Of a stretch of DNA of 64,000 nt, positions 1 to 9,098 are shown piece by piece. The notes below the pieces were generated by a model. That model was given only the letters and a program-made list of their open reading frames with translations. It was not told where the DNA came from and did not search any database. Numbering within the stretch: position 1 is the stretch's first letter; each line of letters begins with the position of its first letter. This DNA is from JAGORM01 sp964406795. GTDB taxonomy: Bacteria; Patescibacteriota; Microgenomatia; Levybacterales; GWA1-39-11. The stretch lies in contig CAYOTA010000001.1 of assembly GCA_964406795.1 (NCBI GenBank), positions 62,001-126,000 of the forward strand, written 5' to 3'. The translations under genes were made by a program, and so were the position numbers.

Positions 1-170
1 CCAACTTTATACGTTTCTTGAGTTGGTTGATTATTTTCAGTTGTAGTTTTTGTAGCAGTAGTATCAGAATTTGATCCTACCTTTTTACTACCACTTCCCA
101 TACTTCCAATAACACCAATCACTATAATGACTAATAAAGCGATTCCTCCCCATTTAAGTAATTTCTTCAT
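1..170 (-). CDS. DUF4352-type membrane-anchored protein, N-terminal part
   Basis: Only the first 56 codons are in the window, and the gene runs off the left edge. The product starts MKKLLKWGG, has one hydrophobic segment (about residues 7-23), then a Gly/Ser/Lys stretch and a Thr/Asn-rich linker ending in QETYKVG. This matches the complete paralogue at 37152-37697 almost residue for residue, so the missing part is probably the same beta-sandwich DUF4352 domain, displayed outside the membrane. The start is supported by an AAAGGAGGTGG ribosome binding site directly upstream. It is divergent from an XRE regulator. No function is known. It has no lipobox Cys, so it is not a lipoprotein. Confidence 0.75.
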   Translation of the reverse strand, partial: MKKLLKWGGIALLVIIVIGVIGSMGSGSKKVGSNSDTTATKTTTENNQPTQETYKV

Positions 171-202
171 ATTCCACCTCCTTTCTTATGGCTATTGATG
201 AC

Positions 203-231
203 ATATTACTTATATTTAAGCACAAAGTCAA
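203..231 (-). promoter_or_regulatory. Promoter of the DUF4352-type gene
   Basis: On the minus strand TTGACT (226-231) and TAATAT (203-208) are separated by exactly 17 bp and lie 33 bp upstream of the ATG. The -35 is embedded in TTTAGCCTTGACT. Its first eleven bases recur in the other XRE intergenic region near 49964, which suggests an operator. Confidence 0.6.
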
Positions 232-290
232 GGCTAAATAAAGCGTCAGACGCTATACAATTATTCTTCCATTTTAACTACCTTTATATA

Positions 291-500
291 GTGAGAACTT
301 ACAAAGTGAATGAAAAATTAGGTAAGAGGATTAGGAGAGCTAGAAAAGATAGGAAAATTACCCAAGAGGAGCTAGCTGATAGGGTGGATCTCCACTACAC
401 AACCATAAGTAGGATTGAAAGAGGTATAAGTAATCCTCCCGTTCAAACTGTCAGCAAGATTGCGAAAGCGTTAAAAGTTTCTTTATCAGACCTCTTCTAG
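291..500 (+). CDS. XRE-family HTH transcriptional regulator
   Basis: This is a small DNA-binding protein made almost entirely of one Cro/C1-type helix-turn-helix. The core reads KITQEELADRVDLHYTTISR followed by IERG and a typical final helix (VQTVSKIAKALKVSLSDLF). I chose the GTG at 291 because it gives the same lead-in length before GKRI as the XRE paralogue at 49699-49911. The frame stays open further upstream but encodes an unlikely aromatic stretch, and a second GTG at 306 is also possible. It is divergent from the DUF4352-type gene, so it probably represses that promoter and its own. It is the usual size of such island regulators (about 70 residues). Confidence 0.8.
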   Translation: MRTYKVNEKLGKRIRRARKDRKITQEELADRVDLHYTTISRIERGISNPPVQTVSKIAKALKVSLSDLF

Positions 501-511
501 CTTTTTCTAAC

Positions 512-2035
512 TTAGAATTTCATATCCATAGTAAAAAATGGAGTTGACATATCAACCCTCTCTCCCGCAAAATCTACGTAAATAGGGCCACTCGGTTCGG
601 AATTTTCCCAGTTAGTTTTGTAATATGGCCTGTCGCTTTCGATTGATTTTATTATCAATGTGGAAAATCCATCTGCTAAATCCTCGTGCTTTTCAATACC
701 AAAATTAGTAATCTGTGAAATTAGTTCTGCTGCTCCATAGCGTGGGAATAATACTTTTCCACTTTTAATGTATGGTGTTGTAATACTTAACCTTGCGCTC
801 TTGTCTAGACCATTCACGCTTACCGGCTCTGCGAATAATTTCTCAACAATTAGTTGCTGAACGACTGCTAATTGGTAGGCAACATTCTCGACAAAGATAA
901 TTGGCTGTCTTTTAAACTCTAATTGCATACGAGTGCTCATTTTTTTAATTTCATCGATTGTTTGTGGGTAAGTTAATCTCTTGTTAACAATATAAGGCAA
1001 GATGTATATCTGAAGGGTTTCACCATAGCCAACAATGTAGGCCGGGACTAGCGTTGTAAAATCTGCTGTAGTTTTCTGAGAAATCGCCAGATCCACTCCA
1101 ACAGCGAGCAACCGGGGTGGATCTTCTCTGATATCCGGAAGACTATCGTAAAACTGAATCCATTCTTTTTTTACAACCCTATCCTCGTCAGCGATAATCT
1201 TTAGAAGATACTCGCGAAACCAAGCTGATTCATTTGGAACTTTACTTTTTAATTGTTCTATCTCAACAAGGGAAGGGAATTTTGACTTCCAGAGAATATT
1301 ATTTTTATCATCAAGTAATGGATACTCGCGATATTCCCCATCCATCGTACCGTTAATCAAGCTCTCTTTGACACGCATCATTAGGGAATCTTCATGCAAC
1401 ATATTCCCAACGCAAATTAGTTTTGTACCACTATCTCCTATAGGAATTACCTCTCCTGTCAGCCAATTCCAAATTTTATCCCGTCCTTCCTTTGTTTTGA
1501 CAGTTTCCAGATCCTCCACGTCATCAAGAACTGTTAGGTCAGGACGGTACTGCCTATGCCTTAGTCCTCGGATACTCTCACTTGCTGAAATTGCAGTTAT
1601 GCGACTCCCGTACTGGGAAATAACCAAAGAGTTTGCTCTCCACTCATCAGCCACTTCACTAAATGGTCCAAAATCTTTAATGAGTAATTCATTTGATTCA
1701 AATTCCTGTTTTATGTTTGCAAGGATTTGTCTAGACAGTCCTTGAGTTTGACTTACTAACAAAATGTACTTTTTTGAAAGCATTCCAATCATTGCCCAAA
1801 TGGGATAAGAAAGTGTCGCAATGGTTGATTTTGCGGATCCACGGAAGGCTACAATTCCGACCGTCATTACGTCCTGGTCTTCAAGGAGAGCAAACATTTC
1901 TTTGTGAAAATCTGCTGTTGGGTAAAGGATGTAATGACTGAAATAGGTATGGAAAAACCAAAAAAAGCTTTTCTTAACTAGGGCTTTCCGAAAAGTTTGA
2001 TCGTTTAGTATTCGATTAAATATTTCATCATTCAT
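512..2035 (-). CDS. Phage-type terminase large subunit (TerL)
   Basis: This is an ATPase-nuclease motor of the kind that packages DNA into phage heads. The N-terminal ATPase has a P-loop variant FRGSAKST (residues 64-71) and a Walker B LTVLDDVED (about 167-174). The C-terminal RNase H-like nuclease keeps an acidic start VGVDLAIS (D314), an E near FVENVAY and a final D in DLADGF. At 507 residues it is full length. It is last in an operon ParB-methyltransferase, TerS, TerL with 8-bp overlaps, the common order at the head of a phage packaging module. No portal, protease or capsid gene follows: the next gene is a convergent XRE regulator. Its closest visible relative is the TerL at 50440-51987. 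Confidence 0.85.
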   Translation of the reverse strand: MNDEIFNRILNDQTFRKALVKKSFFWFFHTYFSHYILYPTADFHKEMFALLEDQDVMTVGIVAFRGSAKSTIATLSYPIWAMIGMLSKKYILLVSQTQGLSRQILANIKQEFESNELLIKDFGPFSEVADEWRANSLVISQYGSRITAISASESIRGLRHRQYRPDLTVLDDVEDLETVKTKEGRDKIWNWLTGEVIPIGDSGTKLICVGNMLHEDSLMMRVKESLINGTMDGEYREYPLLDDKNNILWKSKFPSLVEIEQLKSKVPNESAWFREYLLKIIADEDRVVKKEWIQFYDSLPDIREDPPRLLAVGVDLAISQKTTADFTTLVPAYIVGYGETLQIYILPYIVNKRLTYPQTIDEIKKMSTRMQLEFKRQPIIFVENVAYQLAVVQQLIVEKLFAEPVSVNGLDKSARLSITTPYIKSGKVLFPRYGAAELISQITNFGIEKHEDLADGFSTLIIKSIESDRPYYKTNWENSEPSGPIYVDFAGERVDMSTPFFTMDMKF

Positions 2036-2459
2036 TTATTTTCTCCGTATCCATAACTTTTGCAGGAATTAGTGATGCCATTTCTAAAGCTTTTCTTATA
2101 AGAGCTTCCTGTTCTGGCGTTAGATCTTCATCAAGTTGCTTTGCGATTGTCATAACCTCAACTTTTGTAGTGTACTTAGGGTGGTGGTGCTTAAGCCAAA
2201 AAGTAATTGCAGTAAGGTTTTTATCCCTTATTGCACTCATAAGTTGTGACTCTGCCATGTCGTTTACTAATAGCGAACCGTCAGATATTGCTTGGTCTGT
2301 GTTTTTCGCAAATTCGATATCGTCTTTTAGCCACCTGTAATAAGTAGCTCGACTGACTCCCGATTTATCACATGCAATTTGCACGATGGGGGTTTTTCGT
2401 AAATGCTCGATAATTTTACTTTTTTCGCCTGATTGTCTTTTCTGAATTGTTTTATCCAT
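2028..2459 (-). CDS. Terminase small subunit-like DNA-binding protein (TerS)
   Basis: This 143-residue protein has an N-terminal helix-turn-helix (IVQIACDKSGVSRATYYRWL, about residues 26-45), as in small terminase subunits that recognise the packaging site. A predicted helical middle follows (LVNDMAESQLMSAIRDKNL, then FWLKHHHP). It overlaps TerL by 8 bp and the ParB-methyltransferase by 8 bp, so the three are co-translated. A clear homologue at 51980-52414 sits in the same place in the second island, with the same AESQL and AI.DKN motifs. Transposase-type HTH proteins share this fold, but the position next to TerL favours TerS. Confidence 0.75.
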   Translation of the reverse strand: MDKTIQKRQSGEKSKIIEHLRKTPIVQIACDKSGVSRATYYRWLKDDIEFAKNTDQAISDGSLLVNDMAESQLMSAIRDKNLTAITFWLKHHHPKYTTKVEVMTIAKQLDEDLTPEQEALIRKALEMASLIPAKVMDTEKINE

Positions 2460-3786
2460 GAATTTTTTCTGCTTTCTGTCCTGTTAACTTTTCCCACCTT
2501 TTTATAATTACTTCGGAATAAACAGGCGATTTTTCCATCCCATAACATCGGCGATTCATTTTTGTCGAGGCGATTAATGTACTGCCGCTTCCGGAGAAGG
2601 GTTCTACCACTAAATTGCCACGTTTTGTCAGCATTTTTATGTACGGGATTAATATCTCAATAGGTTTGGTTCCAAAAATTACCCCTTGCCCGGAATGTTT
2701 CTCGTCGGAAGCTACGTACTCGATAAAATCGGTTGGTTGGTTTTTCTTACCCCTTTGGTACCCTTCCCAATGTGGCTTGCCTGCAATGGCGTAGAGTGCT
2801 GTTTCATACTCTTCTTGCAGTCCATCTACCTCTTCCTCTAGATTAAAGGGAATATCTTTATCCGGGGACGCGCCAACCATTGCAATATCATGCTTTGAAA
2901 AGAATTTGTATTTGGCTGAAAAACCTTGATGCCTATTGGGTAAATGCCAAACAATCATATTTTTTACTTTCCAATGTTTCTCAAGTTCTCCCCAAATGAC
3001 ACGAAGGTTTTTCCAATTTTCGTAGACAATTATGCTGAAATGTTCGTTTTGTACTTTTGAGATGTTAGCCATCCATTTTTCTGTAAAGTCAGGTGGTAAA
3101 ACGTCTGTTTCTAAATAGCGTCTGTCTCTTTTTGCACCAAAACCAGTTACCGCATTTCCATGTTTTTTCTTTCCATTTAAGTAATCCAAAATGTAAGGGG
3201 GATCAGTAAAACACATATCGGCTTTCTCGCCATTCATTAATTTCAACATGTCTTCTTCTATGGTCGAGTCTCCACACATCAACCGACTATCGCCCAAAGA
3301 ATAGACATCACCTTTTTGGGTATTAATCTTTTGAATATTCAATTTCTGAAGTTCTTTTTCAAGATCAAATTCCTCCGGAGAGATATCGAGCTTAAAAATA
3401 TCATCAAGTTCGTCTGTTGAGAAACCAACATCTGAAAGAAATGACTCGTCAAACTTGGCAAGCAAATCCCAATCAAACTCTCCAGTATTTTTATTCAACC
3501 GCAAATTCAGCTCTTTTTCTTTCTCCAGATCGGGAATATCAACATATACTACAGGTACCGTCTTATATCCCAGTTGCTTGGCCACTTCCCATCGGAAATG
3601 ACCACCTATGATGGTGTTTTTACGATCTGGCGAAGAGTTGGCTATAACCGGATCTACAAGTCCAAAGCGTAAGATGCTTTGCTTAAGTTGCTCAGTAGCC
3701 TCTTCATCATGTTTACGAGGGTTATAGTCCGCTGGTATTAAATCGTTAGTTGGAACATCAACTGTCTGGATGGATATGCTTTGCAT
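2452..3786 (-). CDS. ParB/Srx domain fused to DNA N-methyltransferase
   Basis: The first 130 or so residues form a ParB-like domain: NDLIPADYNPRKH, then a ParB box near IIGGHFRWEVAKQLG. The rest is an amino-methyltransferase with motif IV TDPPY (about residue 195) before the SAM-binding motif VVEPFSGSGSTL near the C-terminus, which is the beta-class order. It should methylate adenine N6 or cytosine N4. ParB-methyltransferase fusions directly before terminase genes are common in phages and prophages, where they modify packaged DNA. It starts an operon with TerS and TerL. The second island splits this job over two proteins, and this one keeps the canonical DPPY. Confidence 0.85.
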   Translation of the reverse strand: MQSISIQTVDVPTNDLIPADYNPRKHDEEATEQLKQSILRFGLVDPVIANSSPDRKNTIIGGHFRWEVAKQLGYKTVPVVYVDIPDLEKEKELNLRLNKNTGEFDWDLLAKFDESFLSDVGFSTDELDDIFKLDISPEEFDLEKELQKLNIQKINTQKGDVYSLGDSRLMCGDSTIEEDMLKLMNGEKADMCFTDPPYILDYLNGKKKHGNAVTGFGAKRDRRYLETDVLPPDFTEKWMANISKVQNEHFSIIVYENWKNLRVIWGELEKHWKVKNMIVWHLPNRHQGFSAKYKFFSKHDIAMVGASPDKDIPFNLEEEVDGLQEEYETALYAIAGKPHWEGYQRGKKNQPTDFIEYVASDEKHSGQGVIFGTKPIEILIPYIKMLTKRGNLVVEPFSGSGSTLIASTKMNRRCYGMEKSPVYSEVIIKRWEKLTGQKAEKIHG

Positions 3787-3847
3787 AGCCTATTTATATA
3801 CGAGCTTGATAAGAAGGTCATGGAAGGTTTAGAAATTCCTTAAGCTC

Positions 3848-4549
3848 TCAAATTAGATTTAGTTCACCTAGATTTCTTTTACATCTGGTGATTATTGTTC
3901 CCACCGATTCATCTATGCTTTTTCCTGCTTCTGATTTTTCAACTATCTTCTTGAATTCTGGATGCTCCACAAGTCTCTTATATATAGATTTTGAGTTACC
4001 CTTTTTGATATTCAGATATAGCTCGTAAATTACGAAATCACGCTCAAAAGTTTTCCATTCACGGTTTCTTTTTCCACCTTTATATTCAACCAGCTTCTGT
4101 TGTTCAGCCTCTATCTTTTCCCAAAGTCCATCAAAAACGTCTTCCTTTATGGTCCATGGATAAATTGTGAGGCTAACTTTGACTGATTGTTTATCATTCA
4201 AAATACCAATTTGTTTTCCATGAGTAAATTTAATGGGGGCTTTCTTCTTGCCAAAATATATATACCACTGTAATCCAAGTTGAAATTTGTCTTTATCCTC
4301 TTTCTTTAGGTTGAATTCCTTAATGACACTATCAATAAAGCCTTCGTAGTAAATATCTTTAGCATGAGCCTTGATGCTCCACTCGTGGTATTCCTTAGCA
4401 GTCTTGAACCCATCAGGAGGAAACAGGAGTCCTTTTGACTTCATTTCCTGCGTAAATTTATCAAACAAGAGATTAAATTTTTTTGAATTCAAAACAGCCT
4501 GAAGCGTATAGAAATCGTTTTCAAATAATATTCTTGTGTCTTTAGCCAT
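3848..4549 (-). CDS. Unknown protein, 233 aa
   Basis: I do not recognise a family. The product is soluble, basic and Lys-rich with no membrane segment, and predicted mixed alpha/beta. It contains LQWYIYFGKK and a Lys-rich, probably helical C-terminus with ITRCKRNLGEL. It is divergent from the type IIS restriction enzyme gene. The 72 bp between the two starts hold the shared promoter-operator described at 4564-4612, so it may be co-regulated and could belong to the restriction module. It lies 61 bp upstream of the ParB-methyltransferase on the same strand and may lead that operon. A restriction accessory or anti-restriction role would be a guess. Confidence 0.6.
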   Translation of the reverse strand: MAKDTRILFENDFYTLQAVLNSKKFNLLFDKFTQEMKSKGLLFPPDGFKTAKEYHEWSIKAHAKDIYYEGFIDSVIKEFNLKKEDKDKFQLGLQWYIYFGKKKAPIKFTHGKQIGILNDKQSVKVSLTIYPWTIKEDVFDGLWEKIEAEQQKLVEYKGGKRNREWKTFERDFVIYELYLNIKKGNSKSIYKRLVEHPEFKKIVEKSEAGKSIDESVGTIITRCKRNLGELNLI

Positions 4550-4563
4550 ACAAACTACTTCTA

Positions 4564-4612
4564 TTGTTTAGTTGAACTAAAATATGTAAAATCATGTTAA
4601 CAAATAGTAAAT
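4564..4612 (+). promoter_or_regulatory. Promoter and operator of the restriction enzyme gene
   Basis: TTGTTT (4564-4569), a 17-bp spacer and TAAAAT (4587-4592) are followed at once by a 20-bp operator-like sequence (4593-4612) containing TGTTAACAAATAGTAA, then 9 bp to the ATG. The same layout occurs before the genes starting at 49579 (minus) and 54671 (plus). No good Shine-Dalgarno sequence is present, and the mRNA leader would start inside the operator. Confidence 0.6.
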
Positions 4613-4621
4613 TCTAAAACA

Positions 4622-6235
4622 ATGAAAACAGAAGGTAAGATTCCAGAAATATCATCAATGGATGATATTGTAAAACCTCAAAAATATGGTGACGACAGAA
4701 GACCTTGGAATGAGGCATTTGTTTCCTATATGCAACAACTGGTTGAGCATCCTAATTTTGCAGGGATGCCTTCTGCGATCGATGATGATGGGAGAATAAG
4801 ATGGAATGCTCCTTCGAACAGGCCTCCAGGTAAATGGCAAGACTTAAGAGATAGACGACTTTCATGGTGGAGAAAAAAAGCAGATGAGCTAGGTATCGAT
4901 CAAAATGGCAAGTGGATTTCTAAAGTGGTAAAAGTGATACATCCATTTCAAGAAAAGCCATGTCAAACTTGTGGCAGAATGATGTCTTTAAGTTATGTTT
5001 ATCCAACAAAAAATGCACTTAAAAAGATTAATACAGCATTAGGTGAAAAAGACCAAATTCAATATGATATTTTTTTGAATATTTATGAGGTCACTCAATA
5101 TCTAGAAGATAAGCTAGGGAAGGACGGATTAAATATACTTGAAAAGCTTTTTCCTCAACTTAAAGAAGTTCAGGAAAAAAATTCAAAGGAAATTATTGAA
5201 TTTTTAGCGGAGAAAATTGTACCGATGGAACCAAAAGGGATATTGAGCCCTGGCTCTATGTCAAATGCTCCAGACAGACTTGACGGTTTTCATACATACA
5301 ACTTGTGCTGTAGACATCGTCAGGACACAGGAAGGTCATCCGATAACCTAAGAACATATAGCGACGATCGTAGAGCTTTCGAATTTTGGTGTGAAGGAGA
5401 TTGGGCAGCAGCTAACTTGCTTATGACTTTAGGTACTGAAGGTATTTGTCCTGAATGTGGCCGAAAAGCCTTAATGACTGCTGATCATATCGGACCTATC
5501 TCTTTGGGTTTTACACATCGACCACGCTTCCAACCAATGTGCGGTAGTTGCAACAGTTCTAAGGGAAACCGATTGAGCCTAAAAGATGTGAAAGAATTAA
5601 TCAAAGGCGAATCGCTCGGTGAAATCGTTGTATCCAGACAAATAAATAAGCTATGGAATTTAGTAAAAGGCAAAGTAAAGACCAATGAAGAAGCGAACAA
5701 ACTCAGTAAATTGTTAAGGATTAATCAACATTATTATTTACTAATTTTGAAAGAAATTTACGATCTTGGTTATCCAGATTTGTTACTTTCTTTTTTGAAT
5801 CCCGAACTAGCTGATGAGAAAATTGATTTTGAAGAGTTAGATGGAACAAACTTTCAGTATAAAAAAATTAGTAAGTCAAAAAGGCAAGATACATATTCAG
5901 AAAGTAAGGCATGTAGAATGATAAGAATTGCATTTGATGCATTAGATGACTATGCCTCAAAGAATAAAAGGAATATTCATTTAGTTCCTGAGGAAATAAC
6001 CAACCCATCTCATGAGAAAATTATTCAATCTCTTCCTAGTGATAGGACTAAAGGATCTTTACGTTTTGAGTTTCTAGAAATACTCAAAAGTCCAAAAGAT
6101 GGAGAAGAACGATCGGCTTTACTTCAAGTATTATTTAAGGGTGTTTATCCAAAACTAAATGATCCAAAAGATTTTTATGATGCCGTTCAAGAATACAATG
6201 ACAAAGTGGGTGAGTATTTAAGTAATTCTTTTTAG
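4622..6235 (+). CDS. Type IIS restriction endonuclease, Alw26I/Eco31I/Esp3I-like (HNH)
   Basis: This 537-residue protein resembles the Alw26I/Eco31I/Esp3I family, which cut outside GTCTC-type sites. Its N-terminus has RRPWNEAFVSYMQQLVEHP and a CQTCGRMMSLSYVYP zinc-binding stretch. The catalytic HNH core lies at about residues 276-325: CPECGRKALMTADHIGP, then MCGSCNSSKGNRLS. Known members work with one m5C and one m6A methyltransferase because the site is asymmetric, and exactly those two genes follow on the opposite strand (18-bp convergent overlap with the m5C gene). Recognition of GTCTC, GGTCTC or CGTCTC is inferred from the family. The start lies 9 bp after the shared operator. Confidence 0.8.
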   Translation: MKTEGKIPEISSMDDIVKPQKYGDDRRPWNEAFVSYMQQLVEHPNFAGMPSAIDDDGRIRWNAPSNRPPGKWQDLRDRRLSWWRKKADELGIDQNGKWISKVVKVIHPFQEKPCQTCGRMMSLSYVYPTKNALKKINTALGEKDQIQYDIFLNIYEVTQYLEDKLGKDGLNILEKLFPQLKEVQEKNSKEIIEFLAEKIVPMEPKGILSPGSMSNAPDRLDGFHTYNLCCRHRQDTGRSSDNLRTYSDDRRAFEFWCEGDWAAANLLMTLGTEGICPECGRKALMTADHIGPISLGFTHRPRFQPMCGSCNSSKGNRLSLKDVKELIKGESLGEIVVSRQINKLWNLVKGKVKTNEEANKLSKLLRINQHYYLLILKEIYDLGYPDLLLSFLNPELADEKIDFEELDGTNFQYKKISKSKRQDTYSESKACRMIRIAFDALDDYASKNKRNIHLVPEEITNPSHEKIIQSLPSDRTKGSLRFEFLEILKSPKDGEERSALLQVLFKGVYPKLNDPKDFYDAVQEYNDKVGEYLSNSF

Positions 6236-7378
6236 GAATTCTTCTGGCGATATCTTATTTCTCATTAAAGCTTGATAGTCATTTTGGGGTTCACTTATAT
6301 AATCTTTTTCACTTCCATCCTCTCCATGACCCAACGACGGTAAATCACTAAGTGCATCTTCAGCAGAAATAAATTTTGCGTTAATATCTTTAAGATCAAA
6401 GATTTTTTGAAGAGGACTAATTGCGCTGCTTCCCTCTCTTTTTCCTACCAAGACAATTCTTTTTCTTCTTTGTGGAACGGCATACTCTTCAGTGCTAATT
6501 TTCCATATAGAAAGAGTATCTATAACGGATTCCAGAGATTCTTTAATCTCCTGGAAAAATTTGCCCTTCTCCATACTTAACATTCCCATTACATTTTCAA
6601 ATACAAATCCATCAGGTTTAAGAACCTCGACTATTTCTTTATAATTGTTAAATAGACTATTTCTTTCATCCTCTCGAGATCTTTTATTTCCCGCTGTAGA
6701 GAAACCCTGACAGGGTGGCCCACCCAGAATATAGAATGGTTTGTCTTTATGTTTTTTTCGTATCTCATTCACTTGCTTCACAAGTTCATCAAATACTGGT
6801 CTATCACGAATGTCGCCAACAACTACATTAGGGTGAATATTTTTTGCATATGTTTTTAAAAAAACTCCATCAATATCATTAGCCACAATTGACTCCCATC
6901 CTGCCCATTTAAATCCAAGCGAAAGCCCTCCTGAACCAGCAAACAAGTCAACAAAAATGCCTTTGCTGTCTATGTGTTTTGCTATTTGATATGCAAGAAG
7001 GGGTGGAACTGCATTTCCTATTTGTTTATTAATACTAGTCTTGGAACCAACAAATTCAAAATCATCAGGAAAGCTTTGTAAACGAGCTGCTTCTCTCTGG
7101 GAAATTAAACGATGCTGATCTTTTGCATAGTGAATAAAACAGCCATTGCCAGGACGATTAAAATAAGTGCTTATTGTATATGCTGGTTTATTAGGTAGAA
7201 GTCTTCCGTAGTATGTAGAACGGCTCCCACTTCCATTCTCAAAGCCAATTCTTATTTGTTCTAGACGCTTTGATGGTATCGAAGTAGGAATATTTTTCCA
7301 GTTCCCACCTGGAGGAACATTCTTAACCATTCTTACATCTAAGTCGCTTAATTTTGCTGAGTAATGATTTTTTATCAT
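6218..7378 (-). CDS. Circularly permuted m5C DNA methyltransferase
   Basis: All C5-cytosine methyltransferase motifs are present, but their order is rotated. Motif IX (REAARLQSFPDDF, about 95-107) and motif X (GNAVPP, about 121-126) come before motif I (FVDLFAGSGG, 142-151), the catalytic PPCQGFS (Cys 223), the ENV motif and QRRKRI. So the protein starts at the target-recognition end and finishes after motif VIII. Such permutation is known in M.BssHII and some type IIS partners. It should methylate one strand of the restriction site. The ATG at 7378 overlaps the stop of the m6A gene as ATGA, so I prefer it to the upstream TTG at 7390. Confidence 0.88.
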   Translation of the reverse strand: MIKNHYSAKLSDLDVRMVKNVPPGGNWKNIPTSIPSKRLEQIRIGFENGSGSRSTYYGRLLPNKPAYTISTYFNRPGNGCFIHYAKDQHRLISQREAARLQSFPDDFEFVGSKTSINKQIGNAVPPLLAYQIAKHIDSKGIFVDLFAGSGGLSLGFKWAGWESIVANDIDGVFLKTYAKNIHPNVVVGDIRDRPVFDELVKQVNEIRKKHKDKPFYILGGPPCQGFSTAGNKRSREDERNSLFNNYKEIVEVLKPDGFVFENVMGMLSMEKGKFFQEIKESLESVIDTLSIWKISTEEYAVPQRRKRIVLVGKREGSSAISPLQKIFDLKDINAKFISAEDALSDLPSLGHGEDGSEKDYISEPQNDYQALMRNKISPEEFLKRIT

Positions 7379-9069
7379 ATAGTTGACCAACTTCTGGAGT
7401 TTAATAAATCTTCTTTGTAGATATCATCGATCTTTGGAAAAGCATCAATAATGTTTTCAAAATCGTCTCTTGTAAAACCATAACTTTTAGCAACGAGGAT
7501 CTCTATTGCTAGCTCAGTTCCTTCTTGCCCCTCTAATCTTTTTTGTACGAGTTGTGAGATGGTTTCTACAAAATGACTGTTATAAAAACTAGGGATATGT
7601 GTTTTTCTAAGTACACCAACTGAGATATGTGAAGTTGCAAGTAATGACCTAACTTGAAATTCAAATATTAGCGACGACATAACTCCAAGTAGTGCAAATA
7701 ATTTAGAATTGTTTGTATCTTGTTTAAAATAAGCAACTCCTAAGGAATTTCCAGCAACCCAACCAGGGGGAATAATAGTGGCGATAATTCTCCTTTTTTG
7801 TGTTGGACGAGATACATCTCTCCATGCAAGTCTGTGGTATTTTGCAGATTTTGGAACCTCAGAATTTTTAGCTTCATTTACAAATGCATTAGGTACTGTC
7901 GAATGAGTAAATCTATCAACCATTCTACCCTTAATAAAGAGATGTGTGCCGACAGGACTAAGCCATGATTTATAATTAGTTTCATCTAGCTCTCTTCCGC
8001 TCCACAATCCTCCTAGAGCTGGGTTTTCCAATCCTTGAAAATAAGGAAGACTTTGAAGTTTTTCCAAGTGTTTCAGGTTTGCAGATTTAAATCCGAAAGA
8101 AATGGGAAGCTTATAATCGATTGATTTTAGGAAGTTTATAGAAATGGATAATTTTTCTTGGGATGTTATTTTTGCTTGCTTATCAAAGCTTGTAAGTAAA
8201 ATCCCATTTTGTTGGGTACTTTTTATGACTATTAAGGAAATAGAAGCTAAATCTACTCCTTCAAATAATCTGCTTTCAGCAGGGAAATAATTAACTTCCT
8301 TGCAATGGTGATTTTCAAATAACCATTCACGTAAAGTTACTGAGTTCTGGTCTGCTAATAAAGATGCTGGAGAAACAATTCCTATAAAACCTTGTTTTGC
8401 TGCGAGACGAATGGCAACCTCTGTTCCAATTCTTGCTAAGTTTACCCCCCATCCTGCATACATCTGATTCGGCTTCGATAGTGGATAGTCATTAAGAAGT
8501 CTATTAGAAAATTGCTTTAACGATAAAATATAGTTATCTTTTGCAGACTGATCTAGATGATTAAGCTCTGTCTTGTCTGGTTTAACAATATCCCAAGGAG
8601 GATTAGTAACCACTACGTCAAAACCTTCTTCGTATGTATCTTTATAAAATTCGCTAAAGGTATCTACGCACTTTGTTTTAATTGTGTAACTCAAATTTAA
8701 TTTTTTAAGAATAGTGAGCACATTTCTTTCGGCATCTTTAACTGCTATATCATCATAATCCCAGAGAGAAATATCTAGATGTAGATTGGGAGATGCTATT
8801 TTCTCGATAAGCCAGACAACCAAACGTCCGTCTCCACAAAACGGATCAATGATTGATACTTTTTGTTTATCTAAACTTATAATGTACTTAGCCAATGCTT
8901 CTACCAGTGGTTTACCTATTTTTGGAGGAGTGTAAAATTTCCCAGTAGTTTTTTTAGTCAAACTTTTTTTATTTTGATCAAAAGAGGTTTTAGTTATTTC
9001 AACATGCTTAAGATCAAAGTTTTGCTTGTTAATTTCCTGATAATCCAATTGTAACTGTCTTGCATTCAT
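7375..9069 (-). CDS. m6A DNA methyltransferase, type IIS partner
   Basis: This is an N6-adenine methyltransferase of 564 residues with motif I (VSIIDPFCGDGRLV, about 71-84) before the catalytic NPPW (VVTNPPWD, about 154-161), the gamma-class order. The N-terminus has the TGKFYTPPKIGKPL element common in Eco57I/TaqI-like enzymes, and the C-terminal half should be the target recognition domain. It is translationally coupled to the permuted m5C gene (ATGA) and follows the LexA-like gene by 29 bp. Together the two enzymes would protect both strands of an asymmetric site cut by the 4622-6235 enzyme. Confidence 0.88.
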   Translation of the reverse strand: MNARQLQLDYQEINKQNFDLKHVEITKTSFDQNKKSLTKKTTGKFYTPPKIGKPLVEALAKYIISLDKQKVSIIDPFCGDGRLVVWLIEKIASPNLHLDISLWDYDDIAVKDAERNVLTILKKLNLSYTIKTKCVDTFSEFYKDTYEEGFDVVVTNPPWDIVKPDKTELNHLDQSAKDNYILSLKQFSNRLLNDYPLSKPNQMYAGWGVNLARIGTEVAIRLAAKQGFIGIVSPASLLADQNSVTLREWLFENHHCKEVNYFPAESRLFEGVDLASISLIVIKSTQQNGILLTSFDKQAKITSQEKLSISINFLKSIDYKLPISFGFKSANLKHLEKLQSLPYFQGLENPALGGLWSGRELDETNYKSWLSPVGTHLFIKGRMVDRFTHSTVPNAFVNEAKNSEVPKSAKYHRLAWRDVSRPTQKRRIIATIIPPGWVAGNSLGVAYFKQDTNNSKLFALLGVMSSLIFEFQVRSLLATSHISVGVLRKTHIPSFYNSHFVETISQLVQKRLEGQEGTELAIEILVAKSYGFTRDDFENIIDAFPKIDDIYKEDLLNSRSWSTI

Positions 9070-9098
9070 GTTATTTATTATTCCGCTTACAAATTATT

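Noticed and set aside
195..290. N-terminal extension of the XRE protein
   Set aside because: The extra residues are aromatic and not HTH-like, and the segment contains the promoter of the divergent gene.
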